The notes under the pieces are model-generated. The model saw nothing but the letters and a program-made list of their open reading frames with translations, made no database searches and was not told the origin of the DNA. Made by a program: the position numbers and the translations under genes. Positions 54,542 through 64,000 of a DNA stretch of 64,000 nt are shown here, one piece after another (positions within the stretch are counted from its first letter, which is position 1; each line of letters starts with the position of its first letter). This DNA comes from Anthopleura xanthogrammica (Eukaryota > Cnidaria > Anthozoa > Actiniaria > Actiniidae): contig OZ025219.1 of NCBI GenBank assembly GCA_964019055.1, forward strand, positions 8,808,388 through 8,872,387, read 5' to 3'.

Positions 54542-56629
54542 CTAAAAGGAATTTGGTCGAACTTTCATTTGAGATCGCTTTAATGGGTGCTTGTAATTAA
54601 AAGTCATCCAGTGAATTCCTTTCCATCCATCAAACCTACTTGTATGTCTTCCATTTAGATTAGATATATAATTATCATAATACCACCAGGCCCCGCTAAA
54701 AGAGACAGCTAAGTTAACAGAGCCATGAGTGTCATGATCTCTATCTTTGGTAGAGAACTGTATATTGTGATGCCTGACCAATGAGTCCCCAGCAGTACCT
54801 GAATACGAGCCAATCTTGAGTCTGTACTTGTCTGCTTCAGCACCAACACTAAAACTATCATATTTGGCATATTTCTTGTTTCTGTTCCAGTCCTCCAGCT
54901 CCACACGTAGCATCGATGGTGTTCTTGCTGTCAGTCGATGGATGTAGTCATTACCCAACCAGAACTCACCACTCAGGTTTCCAAAACCTGTTTTGTACTG
55001 ATGCCAGTCGAGAAAGAAGTCTACAGATCCATCTTGTCTTCTCTGGAACACTGTCCATCCCCCTCCGTCAGTTGTCATGTCACAGTAGACTTGAAAGGGT
55101 CCTTGACTGTCAGGTTGTATTCTGTACACACCGTTACGTCTTTCACCTGATTTGTAAATCTCTGAACAGTCAGCTAAGGGGCCCATTACTATTGATGAAG
55201 ATTTAATGTTAAATACTCCAGCACTTGTAGCAGTGCAGACATAGACACCATCATCAGATCTTTGAATGTTCCTCAGGACCAGAGAACCGTCTATTATTTC
55301 ATATCTACCCGAGGGAAGAGCACCATTGTCTCTTCTCCAGCTGATCACTGGTTCTGGATCACCTTTAGCTGAACAATTTAGAGTCAGTGATGAACCAACG
55401 ATAGCGCTAGCGTAGGATATGTTAGGTGGTCTGACAACAAACACAGGTAGCTGTACGACCACCAATACACATCCTGCAGCATCAGAACCAAGAATATTAT
55501 CAGAAGTACACACATATGTACCAAAATCATCCTTTCCCACGTTAATCAAGGTCAACTCGCTATCTCGAGTAAAGGTACGATTCCATGGCAACTGACCAAT
55601 GGATTTAGACCACGTGACTCGGGGTTTGGGATGTCCCATCACGTGACATGTTGGGAGTGTGACATTGTCTCCTATCTTAACGTAGATTGGTCCTTTCTTT
55701 AGGCTTACTCCAGGACGGTGATTGACCACTAATCTTGTGGTAGCAAGTGCTTTACCAAGAATACTAGATGCATTACATTGATATATCCCTGCGTCAGTGG
55801 ATGTGACGTGTTTTATCTCTAGTATACCTCTGCTACTATTAACTATTGATCTTGTCGTGTCTAATGAACCTCCCACTTTACTCCAGCCAAACAGGGGCTG
55901 TGGATTACCACGGACAGAATAATGGAAGATTGCTGACTGACTTTCATTGACAATCAAATGAAGAGGAGATATCATGACTCGAGGATCTTCCAGTGATTGA
56001 CCTGGTTCCCCTTTAGATCCCGACATGCCTCGGGGTCCTGGTGGTCCAGTCATACCCACGTGACCAGAATCACCTTTTAATCCCGGATGTCCCATAATTC
56101 CTTTCTTTCCTTTCATGCCTGGTCGTCCCATGGGTCCTTGCGGTCCTTTGTGTCCTCTTTTTCCCCGTGATCCTTTCTTCCCTTTGGATCCAGGCCTTCC
56201 TGGAGGACCGGGAGGTCCTGGAACTACTATTTTATATCTTGTTTCTTGAATCGCAGACACAGCTTTCTTCATTTCTTGTCTAATTATTACAGACAAATGA
56301 TCTTGGAGGGGATTTCGATTGTTGGTATTCAGATTTGTTGTACCCATGCTTCGTCGTTGACGATGTCTTCCTTTTTCTTGTCGTTCTTCTTCACTCGATT
56401 CAACTTGTTTTCCTGTTCGTACTTTGTCTATCATTCTCAAGATTTTGTCTGTATCGAGTGTAGAAGTCATCTTGTTCTCTAGCTGGTTCATTCTGGTCTG
56501 TTGTTGTTTTAGAATCACCTCGATACGTATAAACTCAGCACAACACAACAAGACAGCCATTACTGACAGCATGACAATGATGATACGAGATGAACTCGAT
56601 GAAGCAGCAGCATCCATCTTTGTCTTCAT
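54542..56629 (-). CDS. FL5: type II membrane collagen-Ig3-fibrinogen protein
   Basis: 695 codons, single exon, from the ATG at 56629 ([11 protein letters not shown]). A 30-codon in-frame extension upstream exists only with a GTG start and is rejected as 5' UTR. TM, helix, RHRQRRS, Gly-X-Y stalk, three Ig domains and FReD are in the usual order. Differences: the first stalk Gly is replaced (KIVVPGPPG), Ig3 has a two-residue insertion (YASAIVG), and the linker is of the [13 protein letters not shown] kind. The FReD lobe is [16 protein letters not shown] with no late cysteines. C-terminal block [14 protein letters not shown] resembles the FL1 relic. Confidence 0.93.
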   Translation of the reverse strand: MKTKMDAAASSSSSRIIIVMLSVMAVLLCCAEFIRIEVILKQQQTRMNQLENKMTSTLDTDKILRMIDKVRTGKQVESSEEERQEKGRHRQRRSMGTTNLNTNNRNPLQDHLSVIIRQEMKKAVSAIQETRYKIVVPGPPGPPGRPGSKGKKGSRGKRGHKGPQGPMGRPGMKGKKGIMGHPGLKGDSGHVGMTGPPGPRGMSGSKGEPGQSLEDPRVMISPLHLIVNESQSAIFHYSVRGNPQPLFGWSKVGGSLDTTRSIVNSSRGILEIKHVTSTDAGIYQCNASSILGKALATTRLVVNHRPGVSLKKGPIYVKIGDNVTLPTCHVMGHPKPRVTWSKSIGQLPWNRTFTRDSELTLINVGKDDFGTYVCTSDNILGSDAAGCVLVVVQLPVFVVRPPNISYASAIVGSSLTLNCSAKGDPEPVISWRRDNGALPSGRYEIIDGSLVLRNIQRSDDGVYVCTATSAGVFNIKSSSIVMGPLADCSEIYKSGERRNGVYRIQPDSQGPFQVYCDMTTDGGGWTVFQRRQDGSVDFFLDWHQYKTGFGNLSGEFWLGNDYIHRLTARTPSMLRVELEDWNRNKKYAKYDSFSVGAEADKYRLKIGSYSGTAGDSLVRHHNIQFSTKDRDHDTHGSVNLAVSFSGAWWYYDNYISNLNGRHTSRFDGWKGIHWMTFNYKHPLKRSQMKVRPNSF

Positions 56630-56799
56630 GTTCAGTCCACGAACGCAACCAAACGATGAGCGCTGAGAACAGTAAGAACTCTGACTGTAGGTATTGTAAT
56701 AAATATCTATATATGCCACTTAGATTCCTATATATTGAAGAGGTCAAGGTATCTACATGATTGAACGAATATCTACATGTGCACAGACAGATAACACGT

Positions 56800-56836
56800 G
56801 ATACTTGTAGAGGTTTATCACGTTGACCCGGAAGTT
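56800..56836 (-). promoter_or_regulatory. Conserved upstream block of FL5
   Basis: gatacttgtagaggtttatc ... acccggaagttg, 171 bp upstream of the FL5 ATG. It is preceded by ataacacgt, as in FL6. Confidence 0.4.
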
Positions 56837-57181
56837 GATGTTTTCGCGCTTATATTTTGCAGAATGTTCCCCTTTTGGTATCAGTGGAAACTTAGATTTG
56901 AAACCTTGGGTTCCTGAAGTTATTGATTCTCGCTCGGATGTTCGTTTGTTTTAAAGGGAAGGCGGTATAGCAGCGAAGGAGAAGTCTGGTTCAACCACGG
57001 GAAGCCCGTGGTCATGTTCAAGAGCTTAAACGAAACGATGCGGAACATTCAGAACCTTATCGCTGTTGGTAAATATATATATTTTTTAATGCCTAATCCG
57101 TGTAGTGATATTTTAGATTCATGAATCAGGAATCCCATCTATAGAAGGTCAAACCAGGCAGCAGTTTGTTGTGTATATAAA

Positions 57182-58131
57182 TGTTATGAGAGAAAAATCA
57201 GTATATTTTAGAATGTTTTTCTAAGGAAACAATTAAGAAAGAGATAATGAGGTATATCTTATGTTCCTTAGCAAAATAGATTTAGTGCTTTTTCTCCAAT
57301 GCATTAGCTATATAAATATCAATATAGCATTTCAGCATTGCTACAAGCACGAACAAGCTTAGAATACACCAGTTTCGCATTCGATGGAAACCGCTGTTTT
57401 TGAAGACCACAGACTCATTTGTACAGGCTTAGCCTCGTTTATAAGTCAGCTATTCAACGACATCATTAAAAGTCCGTGGGATTTCAAAACATTGGTATTG
57501 TTCAACTTACACATTCTTTACATTACGGTTGACTTTTCCAAATCATTAGCAACAGCCAACTGTAATGTAAAGAATGTGCAAATCGAATAATACCAATCCC
57601 ACGGACTTTTAATGGTGTATTTGAATAGATGACTTATAAACGAGGCTAAGCCTGTGCAAATGACTCTGTGTTCTTCAAAAACAGCGGTTTCCACCGAATG
57701 TGAAACTGGAGTATTGGTCCGTACAAGCTCTGCCTTAGATATTTACACCCAATCAGACCACACCTTAGTGTTTTACCCTCTTTATTCATCTACCCTTGAT
57801 TTAAAGCATTGTGATATAGGAAAGTTCCTTATAACCTTAGCTATATATTTGCTATATTTTTATATATTAGTTTTGTCTTCAGCTATGCTTTATTCTTAGA
57901 TATTAGATATTCGCCACTAGAATATTGAACTTAGGAATGTATTCGTTTGATTATCCAATCATAGGTTAGCGATTATACCATAGATAACTTAGATTGACAC
58001 TTGTCAAATGATTGTCATAAATATACCTCTACAACATGTAACCAGAATAGAATAGAGTTAGAGTTGGTCAGCAGAGCTAGACCCAGTAATAAAGATCCCG
58101 AGTTCTACCGAGAGCCATGAGTTCTTTAACA
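57182..58131. mobile_element. 950-bp TG...CA insertion, solo-LTR-like, with TAAA duplication
   Basis: Homologous spacers run from gcagtttgt directly into ccgatagatcgacc; here 950 bp interrupt them. The insert starts tgttatgag, ends tctttaaca and is flanked by taaa on both sides (57178-57181, 58132-58135). Near its end ccagtaataaagatcccgag looks like a polyadenylation/R-U5 region. No coding potential. Best explained as a solo LTR of a retrotransposon with a hairpin element nested inside it; another MITE-like origin is possible. Confidence 0.6.
57364..57714. repeat. 351-bp hairpin (foldback) inside the insertion
   Basis: Arms of about 165 bp: accagtttcgcattcgatgg ... on the left and ccaccgaatgtgaaactgg on the right. 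Long matched stretches include ggcttagcctcgtttataag and tcccacggacttttaa. The tip lies near 57539. Open frames at 57384 and 57654 belong to the arms. Confidence 0.9.
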
Positions 58132-58652
58132 TAAACATGAAGCTTAGCGCCGATAGATCGACCATGGTGGACGGATCAATCGACTACGAGCGACCATTAC
58201 TGGTCCACTAATCTACCATGATTGATCTTCCTTGACGAACTGAAAAATGTGATCTGTATTAAAATAAGTCAGTTGATTGAAATAACTGGTAATAGTGTAT
58301 CAAACCATAAAACGGGGATCTTACATGAGGGAGGATGAATCTACTACTGAATATGTGTTACATGAATTCCAAGAAACTTTGGTACATTTCTTAGTCTTTC
58401 GCCTACATATTAACGTTTCAGTGTGGATTTTTTAATTTATTTATTCTCTTCTATTTTAGACCAGTTACATTTCTGAAATGAAAACATGCAGTGGCTCAAT
58501 ATCACGGAACCTTTAGGAACACTTTCACTGTTTGATGCAAATATATAGTTTGGCAATTAATTTTCAGCACTTTTTGATTAATACATATTTACTCGACGAA
58601 ACTACATCATTTTTTCTTCTACTACTTATTACAGTACTTGAGGATATCCCAG

Positions 58653-60725
58653 CTAAAAGGAATTTGGTCGAACTTTCATTTCACTGTACTTCAGTGACCT
58701 TTTTTCGTCAAAAGTTCTCCAATTAATTCCGTTCCAGGACACCACATTGCCTAAATACTTTCCATTTAGACTAGATCTATAATCATCGTAATACCACCAG
58801 GCCCCGGTATAATGGACAGCTACGTTGCCTGAACTCCAATCTTCATTATCTCTATCTTTGGTAGTGAATTGCATATTGTGATGCCCGATCAATGACTCCC
58901 CAGCAGTACCTGAATACGAGGCAACCTGGAGTCTGTACTTGTCTGCTTCAGCACCAACACTAAAACTACCATATTTAGCATATTTTTTGTTTCTGTTCCA
59001 GTCCTCCAGCTCCAAACGTAGCATCGAGGCTGTTCTTCCTGTTAGTCGATGGATGTTGTCGTTACCCAACCAAAACTCGCCACTCGGGTTTCCAAAACCG
59101 GTTTTGTACTGTTGCCAGTCACGATAAAAGTCTACAGATCCATCTTGTCTTCTCTGGAACACTGTCCACCCCCCTCCGTCAGTTGTCATGTCACAGTACA
59201 CTTGAAATGGTCCTTGACTGTCTGGTTGTATTGTGTACACACCGTTACGTCTTTCACCTGATTTGTAATACACGGAACAGTCAAAGGGGCCCTTTACTAT
59301 TGATAAAGATTCGATATTAAATACAGCACTTGTAGCAGTGCAAACATAGACACCATCATCAGATCTTTGAATGTTCCTCAGGACCAGAGAACCGTCTATT
59401 ATTTCATATCTACCCGAGGGAAGAACACCATTTTCTCTTCTCCAGCTGATCACTGGTTCTGGATCACCTTTAGCTGAACAATTGAGAGTCAGTGATGAAC
59501 CAACAATAGCGTAGGATATGTTAGGTGGTCTGACAACAAACACGGGTAGCTGTACGACCACCAATACACATCCTGCAGCATCAGAACCAAGAAAATTATC
59601 AGAGGTACACGCGTATAAACCAGAATCATCCTTTCCGACGTTGAGCAAAGTCAGCTCGCTATCTCGAGTAAAGGTACGATTCCATGGCAACTGACCAATG
59701 GATTTAGACCACGTGACTCGGGGTTTTGGATGTCCCATCACGTGACATGTTGGGAGTGTGACGTTGTCTCCTATTTTAACATAGATTGGTCCTTTCTTTA
59801 GGCTTACTCGAGGACGGTAATTGACCACTAGTCTTGTGGTTGCAAGGGCTTTACCAAGAATACTAGATGCATTACATTGATATATCCCTGAGTCAGTGGA
59901 TGTGACGTGTTTGATCTCTAGTATACCTCTGCTACTATTAACTATTGATCTTGTCGTGTCTAATGAACCTCCCACTTTACTCCAGCCAAACAGGGGCTGT
60001 GGATTACCACGGACAGAATAATGGAAGATTGCTGACTGACTTTCATTGACAATCAAATGAAGAGGAGATATCATGACTCGAGGATCTTCCAGTGATTGAC
60101 CTGGTTCCCCTTTGGGTCCCGACATGCCTTGGGGTCCTGGCGGTCCAGTCATACCCTCGTGACCAAGATCACCTTTCAAACCGGGTTGTCCCATAATTCC
60201 TTGCTTTCCTTTCTTGCCTGGTCGTCCCATGGATCCTTGCGGTCCTTTGGGTCCTCTTTTGCCCCGTGATCCTTTCTGTCCTTTGGGTCCAGGCCTTCCT
60301 GGAGGACCGGGAGGTCCTGGTATGGCTATTCTATACTTGATATCATGGATTGTAGACACGGCTTTCTTCATGTCACTGATCACTTTTTTCAACTCATTTT
60401 GAGTTTCGTCTGGTTTTCTACTTGTATTATGTGTTGTACTCACGCTTCGTCGTTGACGATGTCTTCCTCTTTCTTGTCGTTCTTCTTCACTCGATTCAAC
60501 TTGTTTTTCTGATCGTACTTTGTCCATCATTCTCAAGATCTTGTCGGTATCGAGTGTAGAGGTCATCTTGTTCTCTAGCTGGTTCATTTTGGTCTGTTGT
60601 TGTTTTAGAATCATCTCGATACGTATAAACTCAGCACAACACAACAAGACAGCCATTACTGACAGTATGACGATGATGATACGAGATGAACTCGATGAAG
60701 CAGCAGCACCCATCTTGGTCTTCAT
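58653..60725 (-). CDS. FL6: type II membrane collagen-Ig3-fibrinogen protein
   Basis: 690 codons, single exon, ATG at 60725 ([11 protein letters not shown]). The same overall order as FL3. The second helical segment before the collagen stalk is unique ([20 protein letters not shown]) and replaces the form shared by the other members. The stalk begins [10 protein letters not shown]. The Ig3-FReD link ([20 protein letters not shown]) is shared with FL7. The C-terminal block is shared with FL4 ([14 protein letters not shown]). Calcium-site region DRDNED; late cysteines absent ([16 protein letters not shown]). RHRQRRS is retained. A mosaic member with no disabling change seen. Confidence 0.93.
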   Translation of the reverse strand: MKTKMGAAASSSSSRIIIVILSVMAVLLCCAEFIRIEMILKQQQTKMNQLENKMTSTLDTDKILRMMDKVRSEKQVESSEEERQERGRHRQRRSVSTTHNTSRKPDETQNELKKVISDMKKAVSTIHDIKYRIAIPGPPGPPGRPGPKGQKGSRGKRGPKGPQGSMGRPGKKGKQGIMGQPGLKGDLGHEGMTGPPGPQGMSGPKGEPGQSLEDPRVMISPLHLIVNESQSAIFHYSVRGNPQPLFGWSKVGGSLDTTRSIVNSSRGILEIKHVTSTDSGIYQCNASSILGKALATTRLVVNYRPRVSLKKGPIYVKIGDNVTLPTCHVMGHPKPRVTWSKSIGQLPWNRTFTRDSELTLLNVGKDDSGLYACTSDNFLGSDAAGCVLVVVQLPVFVVRPPNISYAIVGSSLTLNCSAKGDPEPVISWRRENGVLPSGRYEIIDGSLVLRNIQRSDDGVYVCTATSAVFNIESLSIVKGPFDCSVYYKSGERRNGVYTIQPDSQGPFQVYCDMTTDGGGWTVFQRRQDGSVDFYRDWQQYKTGFGNPSGEFWLGNDNIHRLTGRTASMLRLELEDWNRNKKYAKYGSFSVGAEADKYRLQVASYSGTAGESLIGHHNMQFTTKDRDNEDWSSGNVAVHYTGAWWYYDDYRSSLNGKYLGNVVSWNGINWRTFDEKRSLKYSEMKVRPNSF

Positions 60726-60885
60726 GTTCAGTCCACGAACACAGCAAACGATGAGCGCTTAGAACAGAAGAACTCTGTCTATGGGTTTTGTAATAAATAT
60801 CTTTATATGCTTAGACTCCTATATATGGGAGGTCAAAGTTTGGGCATGATTGGATATCTAGCCTGTGTTCAGGCAGATAACACGT

Positions 60886-60923
60886 GATACTTGTAGAGGT
60901 TTATCACGTTGACCCGGAAGTGG
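60886..60923 (-). promoter_or_regulatory. Conserved upstream block of FL6
   Basis: gatacttgtagaggtttatc ... acccggaagtggg, 161 bp upstream of the FL6 ATG. Confidence 0.4.
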
Positions 60924-61302
60924 GAGAAAGTAAAAGAAGACTCTGTTCGCAGGGTAGTTCCCCTTTTGTTACGAAAGGAAACTTTGTTTTCAGCCCTCGG
61001 TTCCTGGAGTGTTGATTGTCGCTCTGAAGTTTATTTGTTTTATCTGGAAGGTGATAGAGGTGCTCAGGAAAAATGACATCTGATCCAACCACAGGAAGCT
61101 AAGCCCGTAGTCTTCATATTCAAAATGAAATCATTTTCTGACAGCTCAGGGAAGCGTGCGATGCTGACAAATACGTCACTGCGCATTTGCAGCAAAACGG
61201 CTTCGCATCGTAATGCGCATGAGCAGACCATTATTGATAGGCAGTTGTTTGCACTTACCTCGGCCAATCAAAACGACAGAAAAAAACTTAAATGATAATA
61301 CG

Positions 61303-61340
61303 TAATACTTGTAGAGCTTTATCACGTTTACCCGAAAATG
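61303..61340 (-). promoter_or_regulatory. Orphan copy of the FL upstream block
   Basis: taatacttgtagagctttat ... tacccgaaaatg: a decayed copy with the ETS-like core lost. No FL coding sequence lies beside it, so it is a leftover of a duplicated or deleted unit. Confidence 0.5.
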
Positions 61341-61852
61341 ATGTTTTTAATTTGCGCCTTATATCTTACAGAATGTTCCTTTTTGCACGAAAGAAAACTT
61401 AGGTTTCAATCCTAGGTTTAGAAGTTATTGATTATCGTTCTTATGCTTTTGTTTGTTTGTTTGTTTGTTTTAACGGGAAATAAAGGGGTTCAAGAAAAGG
61501 TAAATGTCATCTGGTCCATCCACAGGCAGACCGTTGTCTTCATTTTCAAGAGTATAAGCATTCAGAACCTTATCTCTGTTGACGATACTTAATTTTATAC
61601 TGATTTCTATACTAATAATGATATTTTATACTCATGAATCAAGACTCCTACATACAAGGTCAAACAGTCAGCAGTTTGTCAAATATCTAAATATCAGCCG
61701 ACAGATCGACGATGGTGGACGGATTTTGATAAAACTTTCATTCAAATAAAAAATTCAAATTTTTCATTAACTTCTGGAAACAAGCGTTAAGGCCAAGTTT
61801 CCTTTCGTGCCAAAAGGGGGACATTCTGCAAGATATAAACACGAAAACATCA

Positions 61853-61888
61853 ACTTCCGGGTGAACGTGATTAAAATCTACAAGTATC
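61853..61888 (+). promoter_or_regulatory. Conserved upstream block of FL7
   Basis: Inverted form, acttccgggtgaacgtgatt ... ctacaagtatc, ending 164 bp before the FL7 ATG. Confidence 0.4.
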
Positions 61889-62051
61889 GCGTGTTATCTG
61901 TCTGTGCACATCTAGACATCCAACCATGCAAACACCTTGACCTATTCTATATCGGGACTGTCTTGGCATATAAAGATATTTATTATAATACCTACAGACA
62001 GAGTTCTTCTGTTCTCAGCGCTCATCGTTTGGTTGCGTTCGTGGACTGAAC

Positions 62052-64000
62052 ATGAAGACCAAGATGGGTGCTGCTGCTTCATCGAGTTCATCTCGTATCA
62101 TCATTGTCATGCTGTCAGTAATAGCTGTCTTGTTGTGTTGTGCTGAGTTTATACGTATCGAGGTGATTCTAAAACAACAACAGACTAGAATGAACCAGCT
62201 AGAGAACAAGATGACCTCAACACTCGATACAGACAAGATCTTGAGAATGATAGACAAAGTACGAACAGGAAAACAAGTTGAATCGAGTAAAGAACAACGA
62301 CAAGAAAGAGGAAGACATCGTCAACGACGAAGCATGGGTACAACAAATAATACCAACAATCGAAATCCCCTTCAAGATCATTTGTCTGTAATAATTAGAC
62401 AAGAAATGAAGAAAGCTGTGTCTGCGATTCAAGAAACAAGATATAGAATGGGAGTTCCAGGACCTCCCGGTCCTCCAGGAAGGCCTGGATCCAAGGGACA
62501 AAAAGGATCACGGGGAAAAAGAGGACCCAAAGGACCGCAAGGATCCATGGGACGACCAGGCAAAAAGGGAAAGCAAGGAATTATGGGGCAATCCGGATTA
62601 AAAGGTGATCCTGGCCACGTAGGTATGACTGGACCAACAGGACCCCGAGGCATGCCGGGAACCAAAGGTGAACCAGGTCAATCACTTGAAGATCCTCGAG
62701 TCATGGTATCTCCTCCTCATTTGATTGTCAATGAAAGTCAGTCAGCAATCTTCCATTATTCTGGCCGTGGTAATCCACAGCCCCTGTTTGGCTGGAGTAA
62801 AGTGGGAGGTTCATTAGACACGACAAGATCAATAGTTAATAGTAGCAGAGGTATACTAGAGATCAAACACGTCACATCCACTGACGCAGGGATATATCAA
62901 TGTAGTGGATCTAGTATTCTTGGTAAAGCACTTGCTACCACAAGACTAGTGGTCAATTACCGTCCTCGAGTAAGCCTAAAGAAAGGACCAATCTACGTTA
63001 AGATAGGAGACAACGTCACACTCCCAACATGTCACGTGACGGGACATCCCAAACCCCGAGTCACGTGGCTTAAATCCATTGGTCAGTTGCCATGGAATCG
63101 TACCTTTACTCGAGATAGCGAGCTGACCTTGATTAACGTCGTTAAGGATGATTCTGGTTTGTACGTGTGCACCTCTGATAATTTTCTTGGTTCTGATGCT
63201 GCAGGATGTGTATTGGTGGTCGTACAGCTACCTGTGTTTGTTGTCAGACCACCTAACATATCCTACGCTATCGTTGGTTCAGCACTGACTCTGAATTGTT
63301 CAGCTAAAGGTGATCCAGAACCAGTGATCAGCTGGAGAAGAGAAAATGGTGCTCTTCCCTCGGGTAGATATGAAATAAGAGACGGTTCTCTGGTCCTGAG
63401 GAACATCCAAATATCTGATGATGGTGTCTATGTTTGCACTGCTACAAGTGCTGTATTTAATATCGAATCTTTATCAATAGTAAAGGGCCCCTTTGACTGT
63501 TCCGTGTATTACAAATCAGGTGAAAGACGTAACGGTGTGTACACAATACAACCAGACAGTCAAGGACCATTTCAAGTGTACTGTGACATGACAACTGACG
63601 GAGGGGGGTGGACAGTGTTCCAGAGAAGACAAGATGGATCTGTAGACTTTTATCGTGATTGGCAACAGTACAAAACCGGTTTTGGAAACCCGAGTGGCGA
63701 GTTCTGGTTGAGTAATGACTACATCCATCGCCTGACAGCAAGAACACCCTCGATGCTACGTGTGGAGCTGGAGAACTGGAACAGAAACAAGAAATATGCT
63801 AAATATGGTAGATTTAGTGTTGGTGCTGAATCAGACAAGTACCGACTCCAGGTTGCCTCGTGTTCAGGTACTGCTGGGGACTCACTAATTCAGTTAGTCA
63901 TCACAATAACGTATTCTCTACAAAAGATAGAGATAATGACAAACGCAGCAACAACTGTGCCATTACATATACTGGTGCTTGGTGGTATCATAACTGTTAC
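62052..64000 (+). CDS. FL7: collagen-Ig3-fibrinogen protein, plus strand, 3' end outside window, frameshift near 63890
   Basis: Open from the ATG at 62052 ([11 protein letters not shown]) for 613 codons: TM, helix, RHRQRRS, 25-triplet stalk ([10 protein letters not shown] ... GTKGEPG), three Ig domains and FReD, single exon. At 63888-63899 the frame slips by two bases relative to the other members (an apparent 5-nt insertion), so the in-frame reading leaves the family. In the shifted frame the FReD continues correctly as [16 protein letters not shown], then [18 protein letters not shown]. That lobe retains both late cysteines, lost from FL3-FL6. It is a recent pseudogene, an assembly error, or an allele; the window ends before the stop. 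Confidence 0.85.
   Translation, partial: MKTKMGAAASSSSSRIIIVMLSVIAVLLCCAEFIRIEVILKQQQTRMNQLENKMTSTLDTDKILRMIDKVRTGKQVESSKEQRQERGRHRQRRSMGTTNNTNNRNPLQDHLSVIIRQEMKKAVSAIQETRYRMGVPGPPGPPGRPGSKGQKGSRGKRGPKGPQGSMGRPGKKGKQGIMGQSGLKGDPGHVGMTGPTGPRGMPGTKGEPGQSLEDPRVMVSPPHLIVNESQSAIFHYSGRGNPQPLFGWSKVGGSLDTTRSIVNSSRGILEIKHVTSTDAGIYQCSGSSILGKALATTRLVVNYRPRVSLKKGPIYVKIGDNVTLPTCHVTGHPKPRVTWLKSIGQLPWNRTFTRDSELTLINVVKDDSGLYVCTSDNFLGSDAAGCVLVVVQLPVFVVRPPNISYAIVGSALTLNCSAKGDPEPVISWRRENGALPSGRYEIRDGSLVLRNIQISDDGVYVCTATSAVFNIESLSIVKGPFDCSVYYKSGERRNGVYTIQPDSQGPFQVYCDMTTDGGGWTVFQRRQDGSVDFYRDWQQYKTGFGNPSGEFWLSNDYIHRLTARTPSMLRVELENWNRNKKYAKYGRFSVGAESDKYRLQVASCSGTAGDSLIQLVITITYSLQKIEIMTNAATTVPLHILVLGGIITV

Larger units (their letters stand above)
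56630..58652. other. FL5-FL6 spacer with insertion
   Basis: No gene. The array spacer is interrupted by a 950-bp retroelement-like insertion (57182-58131), which accounts for the longer 4.10-kb spacing to FL6. Upstream block, gatcgaccatggtggacgga and 3' flank are otherwise like the other spacers. Confidence 0.7.
60726..62051. promoter_or_regulatory. Head-to-head FL6/FL7 intergenic region
   Basis: 1.3 kb between divergent ATGs. Each side carries a copy of the array's 5' flank: FL6 block at 60886-60923, FL7 block inverted at 61853-61888. A third, diverged flank copy (61303 to about 61715) has no gene attached. Insertion-like sequence at 61110-61280 separates the two FL6-side copies. The inversion junction lies at about 61735-61790. 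Confidence 0.6.

Noticed and set aside
54542..56719. 30-residue N-terminal extension of FL5
   Set aside because: Requires a GTG start; the ATG at 56629 aligns with all other family members.
57384..57899. Open frames of 68 and 81 codons in the FL5-FL6 spacer
   Set aside because: Located in the hairpin arms and the LTR-like insertion; no protein family features.

Overview
The window looks like AT-rich nuclear DNA of an anthozoan cnidarian, probably a stony coral or a sea anemone. The evidence is metazoan genes with many GT-AG introns, canonical replication-dependent histones with 3' stem-loops, many short inverted-repeat elements, and an array of collagen-immunoglobulin-fibrinogen receptors. 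That receptor domain order is known from cnidarian ficolin-like proteins (CniFLs). The species cannot be fixed from sequence alone.

Layout. (1) 287-8596 (+): the last five coding exons of WDR45/WIPI4, an autophagy beta-propeller. A complete core-histone quartet (H3-, H4+, H2A-, H2B+) lies inside one WDR45 intron. (2) 8597-11966: gene-free, with a foldback element and a 117-bp satellite. (3) 11967-34059 (-): a complete CaMKII gene. I reconstructed 19 coding exons with consistent splice phases, giving 482 codons. Its introns hold minisatellites, MITEs, SINE-like copies and an intron of about 7 kb. (4) 34060-37460: gene-free. (5) 37461-44269 (+): ERLIN (erlin-1/2 type SPFH protein of the ER), 13 exons, 319 codons. 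(6) 45034-64000: seven CniFL-type units, called FL1 to FL7 here. FL1 and FL2 are 5'-truncated relics. FL3 to FL6 are intact, intronless genes of about 690 codons on the minus strand. FL7 lies head-to-head on the plus strand, is cut by the window end and carries an apparent frameshift.

How the parts relate. WDR45, CaMKII and ERLIN are conserved housekeeping or signalling genes with no evident functional link to each other. The histone quartet is arranged as two divergent pairs sharing promoters, with different 3' signals for H3/H4 and H2A/H2B. The FL array is the dynamic part. Its start codons are spaced 3.37, 3.40 and 4.10 kb apart, its stalk and promoter are nearly invariant, and its fibrinogen lobe is variable. 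There are block-wise mosaics, a 1,499-bp tandem duplication, an inversion and a retroelement-like insertion. It reads as a young, expanding family of membrane-anchored recognition proteins. Established knowledge of CniFLs and FReD lectins suggests microbe or symbiont recognition, but binding is not shown by this sequence.

Exon coordinates were read by eye from splice signals, reading frame and remembered family similarity. No alignment or search was run.
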